Assembly (NCBI RefSeq): GCF_018882465.1
Contig: NZ_JACVOK010000001.1
Location: 682,001-746,000 of the forward strand
Source of the DNA: Polynucleobacter sp. 73C-SIWE
GTDB taxonomy: Bacteria; Pseudomonadota; Gammaproteobacteria; Burkholderiales; Burkholderiaceae
Direction of reading: 5' to 3'
DNA length: 64,000 nucleotides
A program made the position numbers and the translations under genes. The notes under the pieces were generated by a model. That model was given only the letters and a program-made list of their open reading frames with translations. It was not told where the DNA came from and did not search any database. Shown one piece after another: positions 17,897-27,089 of this stretch. How positions within the stretch are numbered: position 1 is the first letter of the stretch; each line of letters starts with the position of its first letter.

Positions 17897-19651
17897 ATGA
17901 CTTTTGCTTTGCACGGAATTCCGGTATCGAAAGGCATTGCCATTGGCAAGGCGGTACTGATTTCGCGTGCGGCATTAGAAGTTAGCCACTATTTAGTTGA
18001 GCCAGGGAAGGAAGAGGCTGAGGCGCAAAAGCTGTTAGATGCCTTTGATCAGGTGCGCCAAGAGTTAAGCCAATTGCGCCAAGGCTTACCTAAAGATGCG
18101 CCACAAGAGATGGCTGCTTTTTTAGATGTCCATGGCATGATTCTTGCCGATCCAGCGCTTGCTGAAAAACCAATGATGTTAATTCGCTCCCAGCGGATGA
18201 ATGCTGCCTGGGCCTTAACGACCGAATTAAATGATTTGTTAGAGCAGTTTTCTGAAATCGAAGACCCCTATCTAAAAGAGCGTGCTAACGATATTCGTCA
18301 AGTAGCTGAGCGCGTGATTAAAGCCTTAAATGCTCAGAAAAAAGATTCGCTCGATAGCGCTGACATCATGTCGCCAGGCGAGCTAGGTGTTGACTCCATT
18401 ATCGTAGCTCACGATATCGCTCCGCATGACATGTTGCGCTTCAAGGAGTCTGCTTTTACAGGGTTTGTAACAGACCTCGGTGGTAAGACCTCCCATACAG
18501 CTATTGTTGCGCGCAGCATGGAAATTCCTGCGGTAGTGGGTGTGCGTCATGCGAGTGAAATGATTCGCCATGGCGATTGGTTGGTCTTAGATGGCGAGCA
18601 AGGTGTTGTGGTCGTCGCTCCAGATGAGAAGTTGCTTGAGGAATACCGCAAGTTGCAAACTCAGGCCATCAAAGAAGCCCGTAAGCTACAACAACTTAAG
18701 CATGCCAAAACCGAAACAGCCGATCGTGTTGCAATCGAATTGTTTGCCAATATTGAGTTACCAGAAGATGCTGTGCAGGCCGTTAAATTAGGAGCGGTCG
18801 GCGTTGGCTTATTTCGGTCCGAGTTTTTGTTTATGGATCGTAAGCAAGCGCTGCCAGATGAAGAGCATCAATTTTTAGAGTATCGCCGCGTAGTGGATTT
18901 AATGCATGGCTTGCCTGTCAATATCAGAACGATTGACGTTGGTGCCGATAAGGCGTTGGGCGCAGCTGGAAATGATGTGTCTCAAACTGGTACATCCCCA
19001 TTAGGTTTGCGGGCGATTCGTTGGTCCTTAACTGAACCTGAAATATTTTTAACCCAGTTGCGAGCTATTTTGCGGGCATCTGCATATGGCCAGGCACGTA
19101 TCATGATTCCGATGTTGGCGCATGCTAAAGAGATTGATGAAACTTTCCGTTTAATAGAAAAAGCAAAGCAACAGTTGCATCAACGTGGCCAAGCATTTAA
19201 TCCGAATATTCAAGTAGGCGCCATGATTGAAATCCCGGCTGCTGCTTTAGTATTGCCGCTGTTTATCAATCGCTTTGATTTTTTATCGATTGGTACGAAC
19301 GACTTAATTCAGTACACTCTGGCAATTGATCGTGCTGATCATGCTGTAGCCCATCTCTATGATCCATTGCATCCGGCGATTTTGCATTTGCTGGCAAATA
19401 TTATTGAACAAGCTAAACGCGCTAATGTACCGATTGCGGTATGTGGTGAGATGGCTGGCGACCCCTCCTTAACGAGACTCTTACTTGCCTTGGGGCTGAC
19501 CGACTTCTCGATGCACTTTAGCCAGCTATTGCTGGTCAAGCGTGAGATCCTCAAAGCAAATGTGGGCTTATTAAAGGCCCGTGTTCCAAGAGTTCTCAAA
19601 GCCTACGAGCCTGAAGATCAAGCTAAGGCTCTAGAGCGTTTAATGGCCTAG
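17897..19651 (+). CDS. ptsI: Phosphoenolpyruvate--protein phosphotransferase (PTS enzyme I)
   Basis: 584 residues, normal for general EI and lacking the N-terminal GAF domain of EI-Ntr (PtsP). The phosphohistidine is H200 in DLGGKTSHTAIVARSMEIP. PEP-binding motifs are LFRSEFLFMDR, IGTNDLIQYTLAIDRAD and the catalytic cysteine in PIAVCGEMAGDP. It takes phosphate from phosphoenolpyruvate and passes it to HPr. The stop overlaps the converging moeB stop by 4 bases. Confidence 0.95.
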   Translation: MTFALHGIPVSKGIAIGKAVLISRAALEVSHYLVEPGKEEAEAQKLLDAFDQVRQELSQLRQGLPKDAPQEMAAFLDVHGMILADPALAEKPMMLIRSQRMNAAWALTTELNDLLEQFSEIEDPYLKERANDIRQVAERVIKALNAQKKDSLDSADIMSPGELGVDSIIVAHDIAPHDMLRFKESAFTGFVTDLGGKTSHTAIVARSMEIPAVVGVRHASEMIRHGDWLVLDGEQGVVVVAPDEKLLEEYRKLQTQAIKEARKLQQLKHAKTETADRVAIELFANIELPEDAVQAVKLGAVGVGLFRSEFLFMDRKQALPDEEHQFLEYRRVVDLMHGLPVNIRTIDVGADKALGAAGNDVSQTGTSPLGLRAIRWSLTEPEIFLTQLRAILRASAYGQARIMIPMLAHAKEIDETFRLIEKAKQQLHQRGQAFNPNIQVGAMIEIPAAALVLPLFINRFDFLSIGTNDLIQYTLAIDRADHAVAHLYDPLHPAILHLLANIIEQAKRANVPIAVCGEMAGDPSLTRLLLALGLTDFSMHFSQLLLVKREILKANVGLLKARVPRVLKAYEPEDQAKALERLMA

Positions 19652-20400
19652 TGGGCCTTACCGCAAACCGAGCACTCGGGATTGCGAGAGATTTTGAATT
19701 CATCTATCTGGGTAGTACGAGCATTCCACATCAGCATACGACCCACTAAAACTTCACCAAAACCTATTAACACCTGTATTGCTTGGGCGGCTTGCATAGC
19801 GCCAATAATGCCTACTAGCGGTGAAAAGATTCCCATCGCAGAGCAGCTGACTTCTTCAAAACTTTCATCGGGTGAGAAGATGCAGGCATAACAGGGTGAG
19901 GCAGTATTACGTGGATCAAAAACACTGATCTGACCATCAAAGCGGATTGCCGATCCGGAAACTAATGGAATTGAATGCTGAACACAACTGGCATTAATTA
20001 AATGACGGGTTGCAAAGTTATCAGTGCAATCTAAAACTACATCAACGCTTGGAAGTAATTCATCAAGAAGCGCGACTATTACTTTGGCTTCAATAGTTTC
20101 AATCTGAATGCCAGAATTCAGTTGTTGTAAAAATTCTTTTCCGGAATTGACTTTACTTTTACTAACACTTTTTTCAGTGTGCATGATTTGGCGTTGCAGA
20201 TTAGTTAGTTCAACACGATCATGATCTACCAAGGTGATATGACCAATACCAGCAGCTGCCAAGTAGGGGGCTGCAGCACTACCTAGGCCACCAGCCCCAA
20301 TAACCAGAGCGTGCGACCTTAGAAGTTTTTCTTGACCTGCAACATCGATTTCTTCAAGGAGTAAATGCCTTGAGTACCGAAGTAACTGCTCATCATTCAT
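19648..20400 (-). CDS. moeB: Molybdopterin-synthase adenylyltransferase (HesA/MoeB/ThiF family)
   Basis: 250 residues starting MNDEQLLRYSRHLLLEEID. The ATP motif VIGAGGLGSAAAPYLAAAG, then DHDRVELTNLQRQ and DCTDNFATRHLIN, are classic. Zinc is held by CYACIF and CSVCG near the C-terminus. The protein activates the C-terminal glycine of MoaD or ThiS; there is no rhodanese extension. No moa or thi genes are nearby, so MoeB versus ThiF remains open. Converges on ptsI and lies 21 bases after ctpA. Confidence 0.88.
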   Translation of the reverse strand: MNDEQLLRYSRHLLLEEIDVAGQEKLLRSHALVIGAGGLGSAAAPYLAAAGIGHITLVDHDRVELTNLQRQIMHTEKSVSKSKVNSGKEFLQQLNSGIQIETIEAKVIVALLDELLPSVDVVLDCTDNFATRHLINASCVQHSIPLVSGSAIRFDGQISVFDPRNTASPCYACIFSPDESFEEVSCSAMGIFSPLVGIIGAMQAAQAIQVLIGFGEVLVGRMLMWNARTTQIDEFKISRNPECSVCGKAH

Positions 20401-20421
20401 GTGCAGGCCTAAAAATAAATT

Positions 20422-21855
20422 TTATTCGAGCTTAGATGAAGAGCGCTTCACCGGCTGGCCGTTAATAAAGGCAACTGCTTGAGAAAGCATGAAATCGTCA
20501 GCGCTACCAAGCTCAGGTGGCTTCTTATTTTTATCCTTTTCTTTTTCTTCAGGAGTTTTCTTGGCGTTCTTTTCTTCAATGCGCTGCAACTCTTCAAGGC
20601 GACGCCGTTCCCGATCCTTGATCAACTTATCTTCGGCAGATTGCTTATTACGCAGATGTTTTTCACTATCGATTTCACGGGTGATTAATACATCATCTGG
20701 ATCGCCATCCTTATTTTGATCAACTGGAATATCGGGTTTAACGCCAAATGCTTGGATTGATTTGCCACTTGGCGTGTAGTAGTAAGCAGTTGTGATTTTC
20801 AGAGCAGAATCATTGGTTAGTGGGCGCACTGTTTGAACAGAGCCCTTACCAAAAGTTGTCTTACCAATAATGGTTGCGCGTTTGTAATCTTGTAATGCAC
20901 CAGCAACAATCTCAGAAGCAGAAGCTGAATAGGCGTTAACTAAAACTACCATCGGCATTTTTTTAAAGATCTCGGGAACGCCGGCTAAGGGGTCTCCTGG
21001 TTCGCTCAGACGATACATAGCTGGGCTTGCATTAAATACTTGTTTGGAATCAGGCGCTTGGCCTTTGGTTGATACCACTACTACATCAGCAGGCAAGAAG
21101 GCAGCAGCCACGCCAACCGCACCTTGTAGGAGGCCGCCACCATTATTTCTTAGGTCAAGAATGACCCCCTTGAGTTTTGGGTTTTGATTAGCAAGATCCG
21201 TTAATTTTTTAGCAAGATCTGGAACGGTACGCTCTTGAAAGCTTGTTACTCGAACCCATGCAATATCGTTATCCAGAATTTTGGCTTTAACGGATTGCAC
21301 TTTAATTTCTGCACGAGTAATTGTTACCGGAAAGCTACGCTCTTCACTCTTGCGATATACAGTCAGTGTAATTTTGGTACCAGGTGTGCCACGCATCGTA
21401 CGAACTGCTTTATCAAGAGACATACCACGGACTGGCTTGTCATCTAAGCGAGTAATTAAATCACCTGCTTGCAATCCAGCACGCGCTGCAGGGCTATCTT
21501 CAATTGGATTTAGTACTTTTACAACGCCATCTTCGGAGGTGATTTCAATTCCAAGACCAGCAAATTTACCTGAGGTTGCTTCTTGCATTTCTGCAAAATC
21601 TTTTTTGTCTAAAAAGGTTGAATGAGGATCTAGGCTGCTGACCATTCCTTTGACGGCATCAGTTAAGAGTTGCTTATCTTCGATGGGCTCAACATACTCG
21701 CGCTTGATTTGTGCAAAGACATTGGAGAGCGTGCGTAGTTCATCTAGTGGCAGCTGAGCAGCTTGCTGGGCGGTTGCCGAAAGTTGAATCGTTGCTGCTA
21801 TTCCAGCAATTAAACCAACGGCAATGAGAGCGAAATTCTTCAGAAATTGACGCAT
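20422..21855 (-). CDS. ctpA: C-terminal processing peptidase, S41 family
   Basis: 477 residues: an N-terminal export segment (FALIAVGLIAGIAATIQL), a PDZ domain around 90-170 (GLGIEITSEDG, AARAGLQAGDLITRLDD), then the S41 catalytic domain with the serine in NAYSASASEIVAGAL and the lysine in IGKTTFGKGSVQT. A highly charged Lys/Glu-rich segment precedes the C-terminus. Periplasmic serine proteases of this type trim or degrade envelope proteins and peptidoglycan hydrolases. Lies 14 bases downstream of gpmA on the same strand, so probably co-transcribed. Confidence 0.93.
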   Translation of the reverse strand: MRQFLKNFALIAVGLIAGIAATIQLSATAQQAAQLPLDELRTLSNVFAQIKREYVEPIEDKQLLTDAVKGMVSSLDPHSTFLDKKDFAEMQEATSGKFAGLGIEITSEDGVVKVLNPIEDSPAARAGLQAGDLITRLDDKPVRGMSLDKAVRTMRGTPGTKITLTVYRKSEERSFPVTITRAEIKVQSVKAKILDNDIAWVRVTSFQERTVPDLAKKLTDLANQNPKLKGVILDLRNNGGGLLQGAVGVAAAFLPADVVVVSTKGQAPDSKQVFNASPAMYRLSEPGDPLAGVPEIFKKMPMVVLVNAYSASASEIVAGALQDYKRATIIGKTTFGKGSVQTVRPLTNDSALKITTAYYYTPSGKSIQAFGVKPDIPVDQNKDGDPDDVLITREIDSEKHLRNKQSAEDKLIKDRERRRLEELQRIEEKNAKKTPEEKEKDKNKKPPELGSADDFMLSQAVAFINGQPVKRSSSKLE

Positions 21856-21869
21856 ATTTCTTTTTGACC

Positions 21870-22559
21870 TTAGTCTAGATAAAAGTGTTGAATGGGCTTG
21901 AGATTGTCGTCAAGCTCATAGACAAGCGGTACGCCATTGGGGACGTTCACTTCCATAATGGCTTCGTTAGACATTTGGTCCAAGTATTTAATTAAAGAGC
22001 GGATGCTATTGCCATGCGCTACTAATAGTACGCGTTTACCCGCTTTTAGTGCGGGTGCAATGGATTCATTCCACAGGGGAAGCACTCGATCGACATTGTC
22101 CTTAAGGCACTCACCTAAAGGAATATCAGAAGTAGATAATTTGGAATAGCGCTGGTCATTTTTAGGATTGCGCTCATCATCATGCTCTAGCAGTGGGGGG
22201 CGAACATCATAAGAACGACGCCAGATGTGTACTTGTTCGTCACCATATTTGGATGCGGTTTCAGCTTTATTAAGACCGGTGAGGGCGCCATAATGACGTT
22301 CATTCAATCTCCAGCTATGGACTACTGGAAGCCACATTAAATCCATGGCATCTTGAACATGCCAAAGTGTTCTGATAGCGCGCTTTAAAACTGAGGTGTA
22401 GGCTACATCAAATTCATAACCGGCTTTTTTGAGGTTTTCACCCGCAGCCAAGGCTTGTTCTACCCCTTTTGGGGTTAAGTCAACGTCCGCCCAGCCTGTG
22501 AAGCGGTTTTCGAGGTTCCAGGCGGACTCGCCATGACGAATAAGGACAAGTTGTTTCAT
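21870..22559 (-). CDS. gpmA: 2,3-bisphosphoglycerate-dependent phosphoglycerate mutase
   Basis: 229 residues, standard dPGM length. The phosphohistidine is H9 in [17 protein letters not shown]; the second catalytic histidine is in [26 protein letters not shown] and [15 protein letters not shown] are family markers. It interconverts 3- and 2-phosphoglycerate in glycolysis and gluconeogenesis. Divergent from the rhodanese gene across about 22 bases; the pairing gpmA - ctpA downstream and rhodanese/grxC/secB opposite is common in Burkholderiales. Confidence 0.96.
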   Translation of the reverse strand: MKQLVLIRHGESAWNLENRFTGWADVDLTPKGVEQALAAGENLKKAGYEFDVAYTSVLKRAIRTLWHVQDAMDLMWLPVVHSWRLNERHYGALTGLNKAETASKYGDEQVHIWRRSYDVRPPLLEHDDERNPKNDQRYSKLSTSDIPLGECLKDNVDRVLPLWNESIAPALKAGKRVLLVAHGNSIRSLIKYLDQMSNEAIMEVNVPNGVPLVYELDDNLKPIQHFYLD

Positions 22560-22581
22560 AGAGCCATTCTATAATCTGGTG

Positions 22582-22995
22582 ATGAACTTTCTCACTCAAA
22601 TTGATAATTTAGCGCTTATTGCCCTCCTTTTGGTTTCGGGCTCTGCGCTTTTCCTTCCCACATTATCTACGCTTATTGGTGGAAAAGGCTTGTCGCCCAC
22701 CGAAGCTACTATTTGGATTAATCGGCGCAAGGCCTATGTTTTCGATTTACGCCCTGAAGAAGCATATAAAGCAGGCAGACTCCCAGGGGCTAAATTCATT
22801 AAAACATCTGAGATTACTACTGCAATCGAGAAACTCAAGTTGGATCGCAATAATCCAGTAGTGCTGGTGTGTGAAACCGGCGCGCATTCCCGTAAGGCAA
22901 TAGCTGAGGTTAAAAGTCTGGGTTTTGCTGAAGTCGCAACTCTAGATGGTGGCGTACAAGCTTGGAAAGAAGCCGCCCTCCCATTGGTAAAGTAA
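22582..22995 (+). CDS. Rhodanese-like domain protein, membrane anchored
   Basis: 137 residues from ATG 22582 (a GTG just before is also in frame). One N-terminal helix (ALIALLLVSGSALFLP) is followed by a rhodanese domain. The active loop VCETGAHSRKA carries the cysteine, and VFDLRPEEAYKAGRLPGAKF and LDGGVQAWKEAALP are typical. Sulfur-transfer role unproven. Next to grxC (7-base gap) and secB, in the same order as gammaproteobacterial yibN-grxC-secB-gpsA. Confidence 0.9.
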   Translation: MNFLTQIDNLALIALLLVSGSALFLPTLSTLIGGKGLSPTEATIWINRRKAYVFDLRPEEAYKAGRLPGAKFIKTSEITTAIEKLKLDRNNPVVLVCETGAHSRKAIAEVKSLGFAEVATLDGGVQAWKEAALPLVK

Positions 22996-23002
22996 GAGAT
23001 TT

Positions 23003-23257
23003 ATGCCATCCGTAACAATGTATAGCACCCAAGTTTGTCCATATTGTGTAATGGCTGAAAAGCTCTTGCACAAAAAAGGTGTGAGTAATTTAGAAAAGAT
23101 TTTGATTGATCGTGATCCTGCTCAGCGTGAGGTCATGATGACTCGGACTGGTCGTCGGACTGTTCCGCAAATTTATATTGGCGATACGCACGTTGGTGGT
23201 TACGATGATTTGGTGGCTTTAGATCGTGCAGGCAAGCTCGATCCTCTATTGGTTTAA
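23003..23257 (+). CDS. grxC: Glutaredoxin 3
   Basis: 84 residues with the dithiol active site CPYC at 12-15 and the cis-proline segment TVPQIYIGDTHVGGYDDL. It reduces disulfides with glutathione, which is made by gshA-gshB at 14.9-17.2 kb. Member of the yibN-grxC-secB-gpsA gene string. Confidence 0.95.
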   Translation: MPSVTMYSTQVCPYCVMAEKLLHKKGVSNLEKILIDRDPAQREVMMTRTGRRTVPQIYIGDTHVGGYDDLVALDRAGKLDPLLV

Positions 23258-23284
23258 TGTATTAATTCGTCAAGAAAGATAGCA

Positions 23285-23806
23285 ATGACTGAACAATCTT
23301 CCGCACCTCAAGCAGAGGCTGATAAATCAAAAGAACCTGGATTTCGGATTCAGCGCATTTATCTCAAGGACCTCTCCTTAGAGCAGCCTAATGCGCCACA
23401 AATTTTGTTAGTTGCTGCTGAGCCTCAAGTAGAGGTAGAAGTGGATATTTCTGTCTCATCTTTGAGCGGTGAAATTTTTGAAGTGGCCTTGAGCGCTACT
23501 GTCACTGCAAAAGTAGACTCAAAAGTATTATTCTTAGTTGAGGCTAAGCAAGCCGGTATTTTTGAATTTAGCAATATTCCAGTCGAGCAAGTTGATCCAA
23601 TGTTAGGCATTGCTTGCCCAACTATTTTGTATCCATATCTTCGTTCAAACATTGCTGACATCATTAGTCGCGCAGGCTTCCAGCCAATTCATTTGAATGA
23701 GATCAATTTCCATGGCATGTATGAGCACCGTCTCATGCAGGCTCAAGAGGCAGCTGGCAAAGAGAGTGGCGCCACTGATGAGAGCAAAATAATTCTTCCC
23801 CATTAG
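23285..23806 (+). CDS. secB: Protein-export chaperone SecB
   Basis: 173 residues with an acidic and serine-rich N-terminal tail, then the SecB core: [36 protein letters not shown], the conserved [19 protein letters not shown] and [15 protein letters not shown]. The tetrameric chaperone holds preproteins unfolded and delivers them to SecA. Followed 24 bases later by gpsA. Confidence 0.96.
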   Translation: MTEQSSAPQAEADKSKEPGFRIQRIYLKDLSLEQPNAPQILLVAAEPQVEVEVDISVSSLSGEIFEVALSATVTAKVDSKVLFLVEAKQAGIFEFSNIPVEQVDPMLGIACPTILYPYLRSNIADIISRAGFQPIHLNEINFHGMYEHRLMQAQEAAGKESGATDESKIILPH

Positions 23807-23830
23807 GCTAAAACAGCGAGCCCACAGATC

Positions 23831-24853
23831 ATGAAAGTGACCCTGATTGGTGCTGGAGCCTGGGGAACAGCGATGGCTGCACAAGCGGCTCGCCACCTTA
23901 AGGATGGTGATGTTTCATTGTGGTCTCGCAGTAAAGATCAATTAGCTGAAATCGAGCGGAGCGGTGAAAACCATTCCTATCTGCCCGGCATTCAGTTACC
24001 AAAAAATATTGTCTTTGAAAGTAACTTCTTAGCTGCAATCAAGAGACTCTCTACTGAAGATCTATTGGTAATTGCAACGCCAATGGCGGGACTCTCTGAA
24101 ACAATTACTCAAGTGTTGAAAATTGCAGAGCACCCTTTAAATATCATTTGGCTATGTAAAGGTTTAGAGCCAACTACCGCACTACTACCGCATCAAGTGG
24201 TTGAGCGTGAAGACAAATTACATAGTCGCGGCATTCAACATTCTTACGGTGCCTTATCTGGCCCTAGCTTTGCATCTGAGGTGGGCGCTGGAATGCCATG
24301 CGCGCTAACAGTTGCGAGTGCTTCTGGTGACTTGTGTGCGGTAGCCCAAGCTGCGTTTCATCATGGCAATATGCGTGTTTACTCAAGTGATGATTTGGTG
24401 GGCGTGGAATTAGGCGGAGCCGTTAAAAATGTTTTAGCTATTGCTGCTGGTATTGGGGATGGCTTGAATTTGGGTTTAAATGCTCGAGCTGCCGTACTGA
24501 CGCGTGGCTTGGCCGAGATGATGCGACTGGTGAAAGCTGCCGGCGGAAGATCAGAAACCTGTATGGGTCTGACTGGCGTTGGTGATTTGATATTGACAGC
24601 TACAGGAGACCTCTCTCGTAACCGACGCGTTGGCCTTGAGCTTGCTGCTGGTAAACCATTGCCTGAGATATTGTCTGGCTTGGGCCATGTTGCAGAAGGT
24701 GTGTTGTGTGCTGCTGCCGTTGGAGATTTAGCAAATCGCTTGGGTGTAGAGATGCCAATTACTGCAATGATGGGCGAAGTATTGGCTGGCAGACTTTCAC
24801 CACAAGAAGCGGTAAAGAAATTGATGGGTCGAGACCCAAAAATAGAAGCTTAG
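23831..24853 (+). CDS. gpsA: Glycerol-3-phosphate dehydrogenase [NAD(P)+]
   Basis: 340 residues. The cofactor motif IGAGAWGTAMA starts at residue 5. GALSGPSFASEV and the catalytic lysine in GGAVKNVLAIAAGIGDGL are standard. It reduces dihydroxyacetone phosphate to glycerol 3-phosphate for phospholipid synthesis. Converges on trmL across 23 bases with no obvious terminator. Confidence 0.96.
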   Translation: MKVTLIGAGAWGTAMAAQAARHLKDGDVSLWSRSKDQLAEIERSGENHSYLPGIQLPKNIVFESNFLAAIKRLSTEDLLVIATPMAGLSETITQVLKIAEHPLNIIWLCKGLEPTTALLPHQVVEREDKLHSRGIQHSYGALSGPSFASEVGAGMPCALTVASASGDLCAVAQAAFHHGNMRVYSSDDLVGVELGGAVKNVLAIAAGIGDGLNLGLNARAAVLTRGLAEMMRLVKAAGGRSETCMGLTGVGDLILTATGDLSRNRRVGLELAAGKPLPEILSGLGHVAEGVLCAAAVGDLANRLGVEMPITAMMGEVLAGRLSPQEAVKKLMGRDPKIEA

Positions 24854-24876
24854 TACACCCCGCTTTACTTCAGCTT

Positions 24877-25347
24877 TTACTTGCCGCCCGCAAGACCATT
24901 CTGACGCCAGGCTTCATAGACCACAATTGCTACCGTATTCGATAAGTTCAAGCTACGGCTACTATCTTGCATTGCTAGGCGCATGCGATTATTTTCTGGA
25001 ATAGAGTTGCGTACTTCATCAGTAATCCCCTTGGTTTCAGAGCCAAAAACAAAGTAATCATTGGGCGCATATTTGCCCTCATGAAATTTGCCATTGCCTT
25101 TTGTTGTTAAGGCAAAAAGATGTTGAGGATTTGGCTGTTCATTTTTCAGAAATTGTGCCCAATTGGAATGAACTTTGACTTTGGCAAACTCGTGATAGTC
25201 AAGTCCTGCTCTACGCAGCTTGGCATCTTCCATTGGAAAGCCTAGGGGCTCAATCAAATGCAGATTTGCTCCAGTATTGGCGCAAAGTCGAATGATATTG
25301 CCTGTGTTTGGCGGGATTTCAGGTTCGAATAAAACAATATTAAACAT
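24877..25347 (-). CDS. trmL: tRNA (cytidine(34)-2'-O)-methyltransferase
   Basis: 156 residues from the ATG at 25345-25347; a longer frame (to 25401) runs into comF and adds an unconserved 18 residues. MFNIVLFEPEIPPNTGNI, VFGSETKGI and the C-terminal knot SRSLNLSNTVAIVVYEAWRQ are SPOUT-family TrmL signatures. It 2'-O-methylates the wobble base of tRNA-Leu isoacceptors in E. coli. The start lies 8 bases inside the end of comF, so the two are coupled. Confidence 0.93.
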   Translation of the reverse strand: MFNIVLFEPEIPPNTGNIIRLCANTGANLHLIEPLGFPMEDAKLRRAGLDYHEFAKVKVHSNWAQFLKNEQPNPQHLFALTTKGNGKFHEGKYAPNDYFVFGSETKGITDEVRNSIPENNRMRLAMQDSSRSLNLSNTVAIVVYEAWRQNGLAGGK

Positions 25348-26089
25348 GCGGTACTTTAGCCGTTCTGAGTACAACCCAGTTAATGACGTGTGATACACCA
25401 TTGTCCTTCAGAACGCGGGCAATTTCATTAAGAGTAGCGCCGCTCGTCATTACGTCATCAAAAACGATCACTCTTTGCCCTCGAAGAATTTCGGCGAAGC
25501 CAGCCTCAATATAAAAAATACCCTGAATGGCTAGCCGCCTTGTAGAAAGTCCACCCCCTACTTGCTGATGCTCACGGTGTTCACGCTTGAGTGCATACGG
25601 TAATTTTTGAGCAGTAGATTTACAGTCAATCCTGCGAGCTATTTCCCAGCTTTGATTAAATCCACGTGCAGATAATTTTTGGGTGCTGAGTGGTACAGGT
25701 AAAAGATAATGCGCATGGATATTTTTTAGCTGTGTTAAAAAAGTTTGATTCCATGCTCTAGCAAGTCCATGCGCATAGGCTAGGCGCCGATGATATTTAA
25801 GTTGATGAATCGCATTTTGTAGTATCCCTTCATACCGATCTAGACAGTATGTTTCATCAAAATGGGGAGGATCAATCTTGCACTGTTTGCAGTGTTGGTC
25901 TACTAGCTCTGATTTATCTAAGCTGATGCCACATTGATAGCAGCATTCGTAATTGAATAAGCCATCTGCTTTTAGAGATTGCAAACACGGTTCGCAAATA
26001 CTATTTTGTTGATAGCGTTCGCACACGACACAAGCGCTGGGTAGAAGCTGTTGACTGATAGATTGAAAAATCTTCTCTAGAAATTGCAT
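25340..26089 (-). CDS. comF: ComF family phosphoribosyltransferase-like protein
   Basis: 249 residues from the ATG at 26087-26089 (upstream frame to 26125 would overlap the divergent bioC start). N-terminal cysteine pairs (CVVCERY, CEPC, CYQCG, CKQCK) form a zinc-ribbon-like region. The C-terminal PRTase motif VIVFDDVMTSGATLNE binds ribose phosphate. Homologues are needed for DNA uptake in competent bacteria, but many non-competent species carry them. Only 23 bases separate it from the divergent bioC. Confidence 0.9.
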   Translation of the reverse strand: MQFLEKIFQSISQQLLPSACVVCERYQQNSICEPCLQSLKADGLFNYECCYQCGISLDKSELVDQHCKQCKIDPPHFDETYCLDRYEGILQNAIHQLKYHRRLAYAHGLARAWNQTFLTQLKNIHAHYLLPVPLSTQKLSARGFNQSWEIARRIDCKSTAQKLPYALKREHREHQQVGGGLSTRRLAIQGIFYIEAGFAEILRGQRVIVFDDVMTSGATLNEIARVLKDNGVSHVINWVVLRTAKVPHV

Positions 26090-26112
26090 GGGGCGCTGAG
26101 TATACTGAGCGA

Positions 26113-26910
26113 ATGACCCACCCAATCAGATGGTTACAAGATGAAATTGCAGACCGTATGCTGCAAAAACTCGACATCGTTAAACTCGATGTCAGAGATG
26201 CGTTAATCGTTCCAGATTTTCCTGGAAAGCATTTAGCAGTATTTGCAAAGCGCTATCCGAATGTAAAGATTCATAGTCTTACGGAGGATGGAATTTCTGG
26301 TTTTGCAATGTGGCGCTCAAAAGCCTTATCTCATTGGCGCTCTATGTTTCGAGGAAATACAGAGCCCATAGCTAACTACCTATCAAAGGGCAAATTCGAT
26401 CTTCCCGACAATTCTGTTGATTTGGTATTTAGCGATCTCTTATTACAAGACTTACCCGATCCAAAGCTTTTTTTACAGGAATGTTGGCGTGTTTTGAGAG
26501 AGGGAGGTTTGATCACTTTTAGCTATTTAGGGCCGGATACTGGAAAAGAATTGCGCGCAGTCGATTCCAGCGGTCTTAGATTAAAGAATTTACTAAGTCC
26601 CTGGGATATGCACGATATGGGCGATGCTCTGCTGGGAGAGCGTTTTTCCGATCCTGTAATGGATATGGAATTTATCAGCCTCGATTACCAGTCGGATGCA
26701 CTTTTGCTTGTTGATGCAGGGGCACTGAAATTACTTCAAAACACCACCAAGGAAGCCTCTAAACAAGGTCTATTACCTAAAAAAATGACATTGGAGATTG
26801 TGTATGGCCATGCCTGGGCTTTAGGAAAGGGCCTTGTGAAGGCTCGTGACAATGTCGCCTATATCGATGTAAATCAAATTGGGCACAAGACTAGGTCAGA
26901 TTCTGCTTAA
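26113..26910 (+). CDS. bioC: Malonyl-[acyl-carrier protein] O-methyltransferase (BioC-like)
   Basis: 265 residues of a class I SAM-dependent methyltransferase, although the glycine-rich motif I is degenerate (LIVPDFPGKHLAVF). The segment ITFSYLGPDTGKELR closely resembles the FSxLGPDTLxEL signature of BioC, and LPDNSVDLVFSDLLLQDLPDP matches motifs II-III. BioC starts pimelate synthesis for biotin by methylating malonyl-ACP. No other bio genes adjoin, but birA lies at 6 kb. The weak SAM motif makes activity worth questioning. Confidence 0.75.
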   Translation: MTHPIRWLQDEIADRMLQKLDIVKLDVRDALIVPDFPGKHLAVFAKRYPNVKIHSLTEDGISGFAMWRSKALSHWRSMFRGNTEPIANYLSKGKFDLPDNSVDLVFSDLLLQDLPDPKLFLQECWRVLREGGLITFSYLGPDTGKELRAVDSSGLRLKNLLSPWDMHDMGDALLGERFSDPVMDMEFISLDYQSDALLLVDAGALKLLQNTTKEASKQGLLPKKMTLEIVYGHAWALGKGLVKARDNVAYIDVNQIGHKTRSDSA

Positions 26911-26972
26911 GTGTAAGTGCTTACTATCATTTTAAGCTTTGCCAAGATTGGATTAGCCCGTGTTATCCCTGT

Positions 26973-27001
26973 TTGTTGTTGCGCACAATTAACCCTATAA
27001 T
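26973..27001 (+). promoter_or_regulatory. Probable sigma-70 promoter of the cox operon
   Basis: TTGTTG at 26973-26978, 17 bases, then a perfect TATAAT at 26996-27001. The predicted transcript start near 27008 leaves a leader of about 80 bases before coxB, in which I see no clear structure. Confidence 0.6.
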
Positions 27002-27089
27002 CACGGCTGGATGTATTGGCTTGATACCGCTTTTTGGGCATTGGGTGGCGCTTTAGACACTTTGCTCACGACAATAAACAGAGAATAAG

